A stretch of DNA of 64,000 nucleotides from the NCBI GenBank assembly GCA_017437755.1, contig JAFRXI010000065.1, positions 62,001 to 126,000 of the forward strand, in the 5' to 3' direction. Origin of the DNA: Bacteroidales bacterium. Lineage in GTDB: Bacteria; Bacteroidota; Bacteroidia; Bacteroidales; UBA932. Of this stretch, positions 7,708 to 17,254 are shown one piece after another (the stretch's first letter is position 1; each line of letters starts with the position of its first letter). Made by a program: the position numbers and the translations under genes. Below the pieces are notes generated by a model. The model was given only the letters and a program-made list of their open reading frames with translations. It did no database searches and had not been told where the DNA came from.

Positions 7708-7719
7708 CCCCCAAAATAC

Positions 7720-8877
7720 TTACTCATACATCTCCAACAATGCGCGGGCCATGCCGTGGCCGAACTTCCGGAGAGCCTCCGGGGTCACTACGGCACCATT
7801 GGCGTTTGCAAACGGGAATTCCATGGTGCGCGAAATGTCTATACCCCGGATGTTCTGGAGTGCCCATTTCTTGGCACTGGAACCCACGGAATAATTTGCC
7901 GAGGTGTTCCATGCCTTTCCAAAAGGCAAGTCGTCCGAAACTTTGTACCGGAGGTTGCCTTCCTGGTTTTTCTCCACCAGGGCGGAGAATTGAGTCTCCT
8001 TATCTTCGTGGACCCCTATGGCCGGATCGGACAAAGGACAGTAGATGAATTCATGGGTGTAACCCACAAGTCCTGGAGCGTGAAGGTCAAGAAATACTTT
8101 TGGATCGACCTGCTTCAGGAGATTGGCAAGCGCCCTTGTCTCGGGATACAGGAATTCCGTATAGTCCCGATTGTGATCATGCGGCTGCCTGTTCTTGCCC
8201 TGGTCACCTTCAACGGCGCCATCCAGGTCGATGAAGGGGACGGCCCAAAGGGTGAACCTTACGCGAAGCATCTCCCCTAATCCGCTTTTTTCTGCAAAGG
8301 CTGCCACTATCCCTTCCAGGACATAACTTGCCGAGGCTTCCGAGCAATGATGCCTGGCAGAAAGCACTATGCCCACGGGGCCGGAACCGATCCTGAAACA
8401 GGGCAGGTCCCGGCCTTTCCGGCTCTTGCAGAGTGTCCCGGCTTCAAACGGCACACCGCCCAGCCTCTTCACAAAAGCCTTCCATCTTTCCGGTCCGTAC
8501 GGGTGGCATTCACACATCCACACCTGCCGGACATTCTTTGGAAAGGTATAGGTGAAAGTGTGTCGAGACAGGTTTGTGACTGGACCGTATTCAAACGTCT
8601 TTCCCCTGTCCAGCGACACCACCGGTCCGCGGACCCCTACTGCGCGGCTTTGTGTAAAGACAAATGTGAGGGTCCTTCCCTGCGCACCACGAATCCGGAA
8701 CGCCCAATAGAACCAGTCCCCTTGGGTGTCACGCAATTCCTGATGGACGAAAACGGTATCGTTGCTGACTCTCTCGAACTCAATGTTACCGGCTGGAAGC
8801 CTGTTGTCGACTTTTATCCCTCGCGCATGCGAGGAGAGACAGATGACAAGTGAGAGCAAAATGATAAGTTTCTTCAT
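7720..8877 (-). CDS. Secreted M14-type zinc carboxypeptidase
   Basis: 385 residues with a signal peptide (1-18). The N-terminal 130 residues form a beta-rich domain like that preceding the catalytic domain in cytosolic-carboxypeptidase-like M14 enzymes. The zinc ligands are present: HxxE as His177/Glu180 in RHHCSEAS, and His266 in FLDLHAPG. The catalytic Glu353 is in RTMEFPF. It should remove C-terminal amino acids or cleave an amide in a peptide-like conjugate outside the cytoplasm. It is the last gene of the SusC-SusD operon (3 bp after the preceding stop), so its substrate probably belongs to the same nutrient, for example a peptide attached to the glycan or nucleoside. The peptide specificity pocket could not be read. 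Confidence 0.75.
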   Translation of the reverse strand: MKKLIILLSLVICLSSHARGIKVDNRLPAGNIEFERVSNDTVFVHQELRDTQGDWFYWAFRIRGAQGRTLTFVFTQSRAVGVRGPVVSLDRGKTFEYGPVTNLSRHTFTYTFPKNVRQVWMCECHPYGPERWKAFVKRLGGVPFEAGTLCKSRKGRDLPCFRIGSGPVGIVLSARHHCSEASASYVLEGIVAAFAEKSGLGEMLRVRFTLWAVPFIDLDGAVEGDQGKNRQPHDHNRDYTEFLYPETRALANLLKQVDPKVFLDLHAPGLVGYTHEFIYCPLSDPAIGVHEDKETQFSALVEKNQEGNLRYKVSDDLPFGKAWNTSANYSVGSSAKKWALQNIRGIDISRTMEFPFANANGAVVTPEALRKFGHGMARALLEMYE

Positions 8878-8880
8878 TCT

Positions 8881-10608
8881 CTATAATGATGTGTCAACCT
8901 CGCAGCGTACGGGACACCCCAACCCCCTGGTCGTTTTCACGACTGAGCAGTCACCGGAAGTTCCTATGCAGAGCGAATTGGCGGTTGTGTTGCCCCCACC
9001 GGGGGCGTTGGCGGCCCAGTAGTATGTTTCAGAACCGGGGGTAATGTTCCACGCCTTGCCGGTCCCGCTCAACCTTCCCGACAACGGCCACGCAAGTTTG
9101 TCGATACCGGTCAATACTGAAGTGTCGGCAACCCTGTAACCGAAGGGACATGGATCATATACGGTCTTTTCAGTTCCCCAAAAGCCATCACCAAATTTTT
9201 GGTAGTACCAGTCCCAGGCCGAAGCCGCTACGCTCTGAATCCATTGTGTGGGGTTCAGAATAGTGTATTCCATGGTCCCAATGGTCTCGGAAGCCTGCAC
9301 CGGAGTCCCGTTATTGACCGGGGCGGTTGCCTGCACCAGGGATTTGCCGTCGGCATTCGGGGCTATTGCGCCCATAAACGGATCCTTGCGTCCCCACTGG
9401 TACATCATCCCTGCCCCGTCGTTGGATAAGGCTCCCAGGTTCCGGTCCATGGTCACCTTCCCGTTACCCAGGGTAACATCTTGCAATTCCTGCTGCGTAT
9501 TCCAAATATGCCAGCTCCACAGTATCTTTCCGTCGGAATCCCGGGCTGCTATCAAGGCATTGCCGGGAGTAGCGGTAGCCGTATACTCAATGACATTCTG
9601 GTCAGGATTATAGGAAACTGAGCTTATCACGCTTCCAACCTGAGGCGCCGTTGCCGTATTTACGGTTTCCCACAGAACCTCGGCGGAACTTACCATTCCT
9701 ATGCTCTTTTCCGAATTTCCCTTGACTGGTACGATCTTGTATGTCCCCGGCGTGTGGATGAGATAACAGTTTGAATAAGGTATCTTCTCCGGAGGCGTGA
9801 ACTCGATGGTTCCGAGATCCAGGAATCCTCCCGGCTTCAGTTCTTCAGGCGATGTGCTTGTAAACGTTCCGATATGGGTCGAGGAAGACATGCTTACCTT
9901 GCTGAAGAACTTGAAGGTAAAACCTTTGTTAAACCTTACACCGGGAAGCAGACCAATGTAATATGTCCCCTTACCATTGAGATCTGTAAGGTAAAGCGTT
10001 TTATAGTCCGACGATTCAGGCGTTGCCGAGAAACCGCTGCCGGAAATGCTTATCCCGGAACGCCGATAGAGGGTCTCATCCAGGTTCCCGGACAGGGAAA
10101 CACCCTTGACGTCATCGGATTCTATGCTGAACCTGATTATGCTGTTGAAGTTTTCCAACGTTACTTCGGGCTTGTCCACGGGGCAGGTCCCTATTGCCTT
10201 GACCTGCTCCCTCAACTCATTTCCTATCTGTACCCGTGAAGAATTGGTAATCAGCTTGTCTCCCTCGAGCAGGTCTCCTTCATCATAAGGGAAGACTACT
10301 GTCAATTGGTCGGAAGTGGCTGATATTGTTACGTTTACAACTGCGGTTGTGGAATTCCCTATTATGTCGGCCGCCTTTACGGCAACTTCCCGTAAGACGA
10401 CTCCGTCCCATACCCCGATCCTGTCTCCGCTTTTCCACATAAGTGTCCCGGAGGCATCTATTATCGCCTTGGTCAGCGGGGTAAGGCTGACGGTCAGCTG
10501 GATGTCGCGGGACTTGTCATGATTGTCCGATTCGGGTCCCTTATCCGTGCAAGCGCCCGCCATGAAGATCATGGCGAGCACTGCACTGATATGAAAAGCT
10601 TTGTTCAT
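8881..10608 (-). CDS. Surface lipoprotein: fimbrillin-like N-terminus with FISUMP-like C-terminus
   Basis: 575 residues, lipobox MAGAC (Cys20). Residues about 35-270 resemble fimbrillin-type domains of Bacteroidales (TPLTKAIIDASGTLMWKSGD followed by repeated short strands). The C-terminal 280 residues contain NLGAL..GMMYQWGRKDPF and YDPCPFGYRV, a pattern typical of FISUMP-type modules. This C-terminal part is clearly paralogous to that of the neighbour at 10615-12141. It follows that gene by 6 bp in the SusC-SusD operon, so it is probably a surface glycan- or ligand-binding protein in the SusE/F position. No enzymatic motif is seen. Confidence 0.65.
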   Translation of the reverse strand: MNKAFHISAVLAMIFMAGACTDKGPESDNHDKSRDIQLTVSLTPLTKAIIDASGTLMWKSGDRIGVWDGVVLREVAVKAADIIGNSTTAVVNVTISATSDQLTVVFPYDEGDLLEGDKLITNSSRVQIGNELREQVKAIGTCPVDKPEVTLENFNSIIRFSIESDDVKGVSLSGNLDETLYRRSGISISGSGFSATPESSDYKTLYLTDLNGKGTYYIGLLPGVRFNKGFTFKFFSKVSMSSSTHIGTFTSTSPEELKPGGFLDLGTIEFTPPEKIPYSNCYLIHTPGTYKIVPVKGNSEKSIGMVSSAEVLWETVNTATAPQVGSVISSVSYNPDQNVIEYTATATPGNALIAARDSDGKILWSWHIWNTQQELQDVTLGNGKVTMDRNLGALSNDGAGMMYQWGRKDPFMGAIAPNADGKSLVQATAPVNNGTPVQASETIGTMEYTILNPTQWIQSVAASAWDWYYQKFGDGFWGTEKTVYDPCPFGYRVADTSVLTGIDKLAWPLSGRLSGTGKAWNITPGSETYYWAANAPGGGNTTANSLCIGTSGDCSVVKTTRGLGCPVRCEVDTSL

Positions 10609-10614
10609 CGGAGC

Positions 10615-12141
10615 CTATGGCTTTGCGGGTTCCTTTGTACAGCGTATCGGACAACCGATGCCCCTGGATCCGGAAGCTATGTTACATGAAGTAGGCGTAC
10701 AGTTGAGCCAAGGCCCATTGGCGGCTCCGCCTCCGGCACAATTTGAGGCCCAATAGGAGGTTCCGCCTCCGGGTCCTGCATTCCAGCTCTTTCCGCTTCC
10801 TCCAAGACGTCCACTGAGTGGCCAGTCAATACTGGCGAGACCTGTCCATATGGTAGTCGGAGGAACGCTGTATCCTGCAGGGCATGGATCGTAAATGGTC
10901 TTTGTGGTTCCACCGCCCCATGCAGTATCATTTAGTTTCTTGTAGAACCAGTCCCAAGCCGAGGCCGCGACCGACTGGATATACACTGTGGGATGCTGTA
11001 TTGAATACTCCATAGTTCCGACTTCTGCGGTTGAGGCTATAGGCGTGCCGTTGTTCACATCGGCGGTGGCTTTCATCAGGACGTTCCCTCCTGAAGACGG
11101 TTTGATTGCACCGAGGAAAGGATCCTTACGTCCCCACTGGAACATCAGGCCGGCTGAAAGGTCACCGGTAGTGGCGAGGGCTCCCACATTGCGGTCAAGT
11201 ACGACTGCGTTAGTGGAGAGGGTCACGGTTCCCACTGCCTCAAGAGTATTCCAGACATGCCAGCTCCAGAGTATTGTGCCTGAGGCATCCTTTGCAGCTA
11301 TCACGGCGTTACCCTTGGCATTTGACCTGAACCATATCTTGCCCTTATCGAATTTGACTTCGCTCACCACGGCACCCACGGAAGGAGCGGTGTCGGTATT
11401 CACCGTTTCCCAAAGCACCTCGACTGATGCGATAGCACCGGGAGAATCTGAGCTGTTACCCTTGGTGGGGGTGAAGAAGTATTCACCGGCCTCGGTGACG
11501 ATATAACTGTTGGCAGACCCGTTTGAATCCAGACCCACGGGACCTTTTGCAACGGTTATGGTAGCGGTTGTGGTCTTTTTCTGGTCATCCGTGGTGATTG
11601 TGATAGTGGCGGTTCCAGGAGCCACGCCGGTTACCAGTCCGGAAGTCTTAACCACGGTGGCAACCGCTTCGTTGTCACTCTTGTAGGTCACCTTCTTGTT
11701 GCTGGCATCAGCAGGCTCCACAGTAGGTTCCAGCTGAAGTGTTTCACCTACGTAGATGCTGTATTCCTTAGGATTGATAGATACCCCGGTAACATCTACG
11801 ATTGGGGCCTTCACCGTAAGGAGGCAGTAGCCGGCCCTCATTCCGCCTGAGGCGATTATCTTAATGGGATTTTCACCTTCTTTCACCGCGGTAACCAGGC
11901 CATCGGCCGTGACTGTGGCCACGGCATCATCCTGAGAATGCCAGAAAAGCTTGGCAAGTGGCGCGTTGGCAGGAGAAACAGTGGCGGAAAGCTGCAGCGT
12001 CTCCCCCTCGGTAAGGGTGTACGTGTCGGGAGATACGGTTATGGCCTCCACCCTCTGGACCTCCTTGTTGCAGGAAAACAATGCAAGGAAAGCGGCTCCT
12101 GCAAATATGTAGCTTATAATTCTTTTCATTGTCTTAACCAT
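10615..12141 (-). CDS. Surface lipoprotein: two BIG2 Ig-like domains with FISUMP-like C-terminus
   Basis: 508 residues from an ATG that overlaps the susD stop (TAATG); an internal ATG at 12129 (MKRIISYIF...) is the more usual signal-peptide start. The lipobox is LFSC. Two bacterial Ig-like (BIG2) repeats follow, each with the ITVSPDTYTLTEGETLQLSA/ VSINPKEYSIYVGETLQLEP start and an AVATV..GLVTxV end. A C-terminal domain with GLMFQWGRKDPF and YDPCPAGYSVPP is shared with the next gene. The BIG2 repeats would lift the C-terminal module off the membrane. Position directly after susD suggests a SusE-like surface binding protein. The ligand is unknown. Confidence 0.7.
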   Translation of the reverse strand: MVKTMKRIISYIFAGAAFLALFSCNKEVQRVEAITVSPDTYTLTEGETLQLSATVSPANAPLAKLFWHSQDDAVATVTADGLVTAVKEGENPIKIIASGGMRAGYCLLTVKAPIVDVTGVSINPKEYSIYVGETLQLEPTVEPADASNKKVTYKSDNEAVATVVKTSGLVTGVAPGTATITITTDDQKKTTTATITVAKGPVGLDSNGSANSYIVTEAGEYFFTPTKGNSSDSPGAIASVEVLWETVNTDTAPSVGAVVSEVKFDKGKIWFRSNAKGNAVIAAKDASGTILWSWHVWNTLEAVGTVTLSTNAVVLDRNVGALATTGDLSAGLMFQWGRKDPFLGAIKPSSGGNVLMKATADVNNGTPIASTAEVGTMEYSIQHPTVYIQSVAASAWDWFYKKLNDTAWGGGTTKTIYDPCPAGYSVPPTTIWTGLASIDWPLSGRLGGSGKSWNAGPGGGTSYWASNCAGGGAANGPWLNCTPTSCNIASGSRGIGCPIRCTKEPAKP

Positions 12142-13760
12142 TAATAACCCTTGTTCTGCGTAAGCACATTGTTGGTAGCATTGATCTGCTCTGTGGGGAT
12201 TGGCCAGAAGTATACATGGTCACCGGGCCATTTGCGGTCATTGCTGTTTGCCCTGTTGTACGCGTCACGGCTCCATATAAGCCTCTCCTCAAGTTCATGC
12301 CAACGGACAAAATCGAAGTACAGCACCCCTTCCCAGGCAAACTCACAGACAACTTCCTTCTTGATGTAATGCCTGAATGTGTCCTTGTCGGCTGCCTGTG
12401 CAGCTGTTACGTCGGCAGGATAGGTGCCGTCCACAAGGTCACTGTCAGGGTCAAGTGATGTGGGAGTTGAATTGCGGGCCCTTTGGCGTATGGCGTTTAC
12501 GCATGACTTTGCCAGTTCCGTTGGACCGTTCAATTCATTCTCGGCTTCTGCAAGCAGCAGGACGAGTTCCGAGTAACGCATTACAATCCAGTTGGTCTCA
12601 AATGACTGCGTTGCCCCCGTGTACACCCTGGGATACTTCATCTGAATTGTATTTCCGGAAAGGGTTCCTGTGAAATACGAGGTGGTATAAGTGATGTAAT
12701 GGCGAGGATCATTGCTTGTAAGGAAGAACTTGTAGTCGGGCTGGTCGGTCGGGAATCCCGCCTTGTTGGGGGCATCCATGTAGACCCACTCCGCAGAATT
12801 CGCCCACTGGCGCCAGGCATTAGTGTTGGGGAAGTTGCACCAACCAGTCTGGTTATATGTGGAATTCTCGTTGTAATTGATTTCAAAGACCGATTCCACG
12901 CCATTCTCCACGGCCCTCTTTTCGATTACCGCAGGATCGTTCAGCGCCATTTTGGAGCAAACATAATAGAGGTCCGCCATGTCTTTCTGAAGGGCGTTGG
13001 TATAGGGTGCCTTGGCCTTGGAGGGATCGGCGGTATCCACTATGGTCAACAGCAGATCCTTAGCATCCTGCCATTTGCTTGAATCGTTGAGCGGGAATCC
13101 CGCCATGGTGCAATAAACTTTTGCAAGGAGACCTGCAGCCGATATCCTGTGGGCGCGGCCAACGTCGTAAGGATTGACTATGGGAAGGAGTTCGATGGCT
13201 TTCTTAAGGTCAGGAATGATCACTTCTTCATATACATCCTTTATAGGCCTGCGGGGTGTTACCAGGTCATCTATGTTCTGTGCCAGGGCTGTGACTATGG
13301 GAATCTCGCCGAAGCACCGGACCAGGTTGAAGTAGCACAGCGCCCTGTAGAAAAGGGCTTCACCCATGAAGCAGTTCTTGGCCTCGGCGCTCATAGATGC
13401 CTTCCCTTCATTCAGTAGGTAAATGATATAGTTGGCAGACCCTATGCACTGGTAAAACGTCTTCCAGATTTTATTGAATACCTGGTCGCCGGGAGTGAGG
13501 TTGTATGAGTGGGCGATCTGTGCGCTGTTGACACACTTTGTGTAGGCAAGGAACTCCGTATAATAGGAAAAATTGCACCCGTATCCGTCATACGACATGA
13601 GGTACTCAAAGCAACCCCACATGGCTCCGTTCATCTGTTCCTCAGTCTGGAAATAGTTATCGGGCGAGATGAAGGTCTTGGGCGATTCCGACAGCATCTT
13701 GTTGCAGGAGGTCATGCCTATAAGGGCGATGCCCAGAAAAACTATCAATATCTTTTTCAT
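12141..13760 (-). CDS. SusD/RagB-family nutrient-binding outer-membrane lipoprotein
   Basis: 539 residues with lipobox GMTSC (Cys19) and the usual SusD order. An N-terminal SusD-like segment reads LSESPKTFISPDNYFQTEEQ, a TPR-like helical region follows (NCFMGEALFYRALCYFNLVRCFGEIPIVT, 29 residues, summarised here by its FYRALCYFNLVRCFGEIP core), and the RagB/SusD C-terminal part has WIVMRYSELVLLLAEAENEL and ends ATNNVLTQNKGY. It forms the lid of the SusC transporter and binds the oligosaccharide or nucleoside ligand. It lies 13 bp after susC and is translationally coupled to the next lipoprotein. Confidence 0.95.
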   Translation of the reverse strand: MKKILIVFLGIALIGMTSCNKMLSESPKTFISPDNYFQTEEQMNGAMWGCFEYLMSYDGYGCNFSYYTEFLAYTKCVNSAQIAHSYNLTPGDQVFNKIWKTFYQCIGSANYIIYLLNEGKASMSAEAKNCFMGEALFYRALCYFNLVRCFGEIPIVTALAQNIDDLVTPRRPIKDVYEEVIIPDLKKAIELLPIVNPYDVGRAHRISAAGLLAKVYCTMAGFPLNDSSKWQDAKDLLLTIVDTADPSKAKAPYTNALQKDMADLYYVCSKMALNDPAVIEKRAVENGVESVFEINYNENSTYNQTGWCNFPNTNAWRQWANSAEWVYMDAPNKAGFPTDQPDYKFFLTSNDPRHYITYTTSYFTGTLSGNTIQMKYPRVYTGATQSFETNWIVMRYSELVLLLAEAENELNGPTELAKSCVNAIRQRARNSTPTSLDPDSDLVDGTYPADVTAAQAADKDTFRHYIKKEVVCEFAWEGVLYFDFVRWHELEERLIWSRDAYNRANSNDRKWPGDHVYFWPIPTEQINATNNVLTQNKGY

Positions 13761-13773
13761 AATCTCTGCTCAG

Positions 13774-16700
13774 TTAAAAGTTAAGGTCAACGCCGAAGGT
13801 GACGGAACGAGGCCTGGGATAGACACCCTGGTCTACGCCGGCCCGCAACACGTTAGTTCCATAGGCCGAGAGTTCCGGGTCGTATCCACTGTACTTGGTA
13901 ACCACAAAGAGGTTGGTCCCGGTGACGAATACAGATGCCCTGAAGGCGGGATATTTCTTGAACCTCGGAATGTCATATCTTAAGGTCAGGTTGCTCAGGC
14001 GCAGGAAACTTCCGTCCTCGATGAGCCTGTCGCAGATGGCCATTCCGGCGTTGTTGCCGGGGATGGGATAGTAGGCATCCTTGTTATCCTCTGAATAGTG
14101 GTCCTTGATATAAGCCTTGGTGGGGACACCCACCTGCCAGTTACCGAATTCCGAGAACAACTTGTTGACGTTCAGGATTTCCTGGCCAACGGCTGCGTTG
14201 AACATGAACGAGAGGGTGAATCCCTTGTATCCGATGTTGCTGCCAAAACCGATCACGAAGTCAGGATTTGCGTTGCCTATGACAACACCGTCTCCGTCGA
14301 GGTTGATCATTCCGTCGCCCTTTCCGGTCTCGGGATCCGGCTGGTCAACATACTTCACGCGGCCCGGGGTGTTCCCACCCCTGTAGGTAGGATAACCGCT
14401 GTCGATGTCCTGCTGGGTGAGGAGCCCGTCGGTCTGGAGTCCGAAGAAGTCGCCTATAGCTCCTCCGACCACGATGCGGTGGGAAGGATCGGTATAGGTA
14501 CCTCCGTAGGTGGGGGCGTTGTAGTCTATGATATCCTGCGAACCAAGGTCTAGTATCTTACCCTTGTTCCGTGTGAACGTTGCATTGATGTCCCAGAAGA
14601 AGTCCTTGGTATTGAATGCGTTGATACCCAGCTCAATTTCGACCCCCCTGTTCTGGATGGACCCCATGTTACCCACGTAGGAGCTGTAACCCGTCTGGGC
14701 GGGGATGGTTATGGTCTGAAGAAGGTTGTCCGTGCGCTTGTTGTAGTAGTCGATCCCGAGGGTTACCCTTTTCCAAAGCCCGATTTCAAAGCCTAAGTCA
14801 GCCTGGGTGGTCGTTTCCCAGGTCAGATAGGGATTCTCGGGATGCGAACCTACGCGGAAGCCCATGAATACGTTTCCGCCGGAATCGAGACGCTTTACGG
14901 AGTTCAGTGAGGCCAGCGAACCGTAAGGGCCGATGGCCTGGTTTCCGGAAGTACCGTAGCTGAACCTCAGCTTTCCGGAAGAGATAACATTTGAGGCACC
15001 TTTCATGAACGGTTCGTTGGCAAAGTTCCAGCCAACACCGAATGAAGGGAAGATGGCCCATTTCTTCTTGGCGGCGAAAACGCTTGCACCATCGCCGCGG
15101 ATTGTGAAGTTAACCAGGTACCTGTCTTTGTATGAGTAGTTTACACGGGCATAAGCTGAGAGCAGGACCCTTTCTGAAGCTCCGGCCACCGGAGTTGCAT
15201 AAGAACCGACGGAGGCGGCATAGGAATTCTTGTATTCGTATTCGTCGAACGATACGCTGTAGCTCTTCAGGTCATAGAAAAGGGATTCAAGTTTTGCCCT
15301 TTCTGCGGAGACACCGGCTGCCGCGTTGATGGAATGTCCGCCGAACTTCCTGTTGAAGTTGAAGAATGCTTCCGTTCCATACTTGAAAGTCTCTGCCGAT
15401 GCATCGGTGAAATAACCGCCGTCCCTCCAGGAATTCACGTGCTGGTCGTTCCAGGAGCGTTTGTTGGAGTCGCGGTAATAGACTGTATTGCCCCTCAGGG
15501 TGAACGTGAGCCCGGGAATGATCTTGAAAATCAAGGACGTATTCATGTTGACGTTGTACGTCTTTTTCTTGTAAGTCTCGTTCAAGAGGTCCAGATACGG
15601 GTTGACGGTACCGGTGACGCCGAATTCTTCAGCGCTCAACATGGCCTCCTCCATATATGCCTTGTGGTCATAAGGAAGAAGGGGACTTGCCCAGAGACTC
15701 TTGAATACGGCACCGTTACGGCCCACATTGGTGTAGGCTGTCTGGTTGGTGGTATTGGTGGCACGGTTCGCATCCACAAAGAAGCCGTTTGCCGTGAAAT
15801 CAATGTCCAGCCATTTGGTAGCCTCTGTCTTGAAGTTGGCCCTTACGTTATATTTATTGTAATCGTTCCTGAGGATAATTCCTTGCTCTATGCTTGCACC
15901 GCCGGATACATAGTATGAGGTCTTGCCGGAACCTCCTGAGACCGACACCTGGTAATTCCCGGAATTGGCAACCCTGCGAATCATTTTCTGCCAGTCGGTA
16001 CCTTCCCCCACTTCGGCCGAACCCGGGACATAAAGGTTTCCATAATAGAAACCCAGTTCGGGATAGCGGCGCGGGCTTCCGGAATAGGTGTTGTTCCGGC
16101 CTTCGTCCAGGAATGCAGCATACTCCTCTCCGTTGGCCAGGTCGAAGTACCTGTTGGACCAGCTGATGGAATGGGTGATGTTGGCATTTACCTGTGCACG
16201 CCCCTTACGGCCCTGCTTTGTGGTCACCAAGACTACGCCGTTTGCTCCGCGGGAACCATAAATGGCAGTGGACGATGCATCCTTGAGAACCTCGATGGAC
16301 TGGATGTCGTTGGGATTTACAAGGCTCATCACATTGAAACCGCTGGCTCCTTCATATTCGGCAGCGGTATTGATGTTGTCCATCGGAACGCCGTCGATTA
16401 CGAAAAGAGGACGGTTGGAACCGTTGATGGAAGAAGCACCTCGGACTGTTATGTTTATTGCCGCCCCCGGCTCTCCCGAAGTCCCGGAAACCACAACTCC
16501 GGCCATCCGTCCCTGCATCGCCTGCTCAAATGAATAAGTTTTCATCTCAGCGATATGGTCTGCTTTCATCGTTGCCGACGAACCCACCATATCGGACTTC
16601 CGGATGGTACCGTAACCTACCACCACCAACTCGTCAAGCACTTCTGACGACTCTTCCATGGTTACGTTAATCCGGGAGTTACCGGCAACCGGGATTTCCA

Positions 16701-16974
16701 CCGACTCAAAACCAAGGCAATCAAACTTAAGCGTAGCCGTTTTTGCGTCTTTGATCCGAATCGAGTATTCTCCTTGAGAATTCGTGACGGTTCCGGCAGT
16801 TGTACCGGCAACGGAAACTGTCACTCCGGGAAGAGGGTAATTGTTATTGTCCACAACAACACCGCTCACTGTGGGATTCGTCTGTTGGGCGTATGCCGTC
16901 CGGATAGATCCAGACAGCGTCAAACCCAGAAGCGCCAATCCAGACACCAGTGAAAGAAAAAAGGATTTTCCCAT
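13774..16974 (-). CDS. SusC/RagA-family TonB-dependent receptor
   Basis: 1066 residues. Signal peptide to about 29 (AYAQQ). Next is a carboxypeptidase-D regulatory-like domain (TVSGVVVDNNNYPLPGVTVS), then the TonB-box/plug junction DELVVVGYGTIRKSDMVGSS and plug motif INITVRGASSINGSNRPLFV IDGVP. The SusC-type beta-barrel ends in aromatic VTFGVDLNF, as expected for BAM-dependent assembly. It imports the substrate captured by SusD using TonB energy. It is the first gene of a five-gene minus-strand operon ending in the M14 peptidase. Its upstream region (16975-17254) is shared with the divergent sulfatase operon. No STN anti-sigma-interaction domain is present, so regulation by a partner sigma/anti-sigma pair is not indicated. 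Confidence 0.97.
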   Translation of the reverse strand: MGKSFFLSLVSGLALLGLTLSGSIRTAYAQQTNPTVSGVVVDNNNYPLPGVTVSVAGTTAGTVTNSQGEYSIRIKDAKTATLKFDCLGFESVEIPVAGNSRINVTMEESSEVLDELVVVGYGTIRKSDMVGSSATMKADHIAEMKTYSFEQAMQGRMAGVVVSGTSGEPGAAINITVRGASSINGSNRPLFVIDGVPMDNINTAAEYEGASGFNVMSLVNPNDIQSIEVLKDASSTAIYGSRGANGVVLVTTKQGRKGRAQVNANITHSISWSNRYFDLANGEEYAAFLDEGRNNTYSGSPRRYPELGFYYGNLYVPGSAEVGEGTDWQKMIRRVANSGNYQVSVSGGSGKTSYYVSGGASIEQGIILRNDYNKYNVRANFKTEATKWLDIDFTANGFFVDANRATNTTNQTAYTNVGRNGAVFKSLWASPLLPYDHKAYMEEAMLSAEEFGVTGTVNPYLDLLNETYKKKTYNVNMNTSLIFKIIPGLTFTLRGNTVYYRDSNKRSWNDQHVNSWRDGGYFTDASAETFKYGTEAFFNFNRKFGGHSINAAAGVSAERAKLESLFYDLKSYSVSFDEYEYKNSYAASVGSYATPVAGASERVLLSAYARVNYSYKDRYLVNFTIRGDGASVFAAKKKWAIFPSFGVGWNFANEPFMKGASNVISSGKLRFSYGTSGNQAIGPYGSLASLNSVKRLDSGGNVFMGFRVGSHPENPYLTWETTTQADLGFEIGLWKRVTLGIDYYNKRTDNLLQTITIPAQTGYSSYVGNMGSIQNRGVEIELGINAFNTKDFFWDINATFTRNKGKILDLGSQDIIDYNAPTYGGTYTDPSHRIVVGGAIGDFFGLQTDGLLTQQDIDSGYPTYRGGNTPGRVKYVDQPDPETGKGDGMINLDGDGVVIGNANPDFVIGFGSNIGYKGFTLSFMFNAAVGQEILNVNKLFSEFGNWQVGVPTKAYIKDHYSEDNKDAYYPIPGNNAGMAICDRLIEDGSFLRLSNLTLRYDIPRFKKYPAFRASVFVTGTNLFVVTKYSGYDPELSAYGTNVLRAGVDQGVYPRPRSVTFGVDLNF

Positions 16975-17254
16975 AGTTTTTGGTATTTAAAGTAATCTTT
17001 GTTGGCCTTGGCCATATTGCAAGGTTATAAAAAAATTCAAACAGTGGTCATTAACAATTATTAATATTTATTTAGCATTAGGTCACATGCAGCGCAAAAA
17101 ATTAGATTATTTGCATTAACACCGTGCAAAGCGGCCAACATAACGCCATTTTGAGTGAAAATAATTGCGCCTTTTTGCGCAACAGCGGCCCATGAATGCG
17201 CCTATTTTTAATATCCGTTTTTCCCCTGACATAAAAACACCTTATATTTATAGT
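16975..17254. promoter_or_regulatory. Divergent regulatory region with LacI-like TTTTTGCGC motifs
   Basis: About 280 bp, A/T-rich. It holds GCGCAAAAA at 17092-17100 and TTGCGCctttttGCGCAA at 17165-17182, which contains TTTTTGCGCA. The same TTTTTGCGCA string forms part of the palindrome beside lacI (6674-6683). A plus-strand TATATTTA at 17243-17250 is a fair -7 element for the glycosidase operon and would put the transcript start at or next to the ATG at 17255. A minus-strand TAACCTTG at 17020-17027 is the best susC candidate, but its -33 partner is poor. Confidence 0.45.

Noticed and set aside
17165..17254. Thirty extra N-terminal codons for the glycosidase-like lipoprotein
   Set aside because: The ATG at 17255 starts a normal lipoprotein signal peptide; the upstream part holds regulatory motifs.
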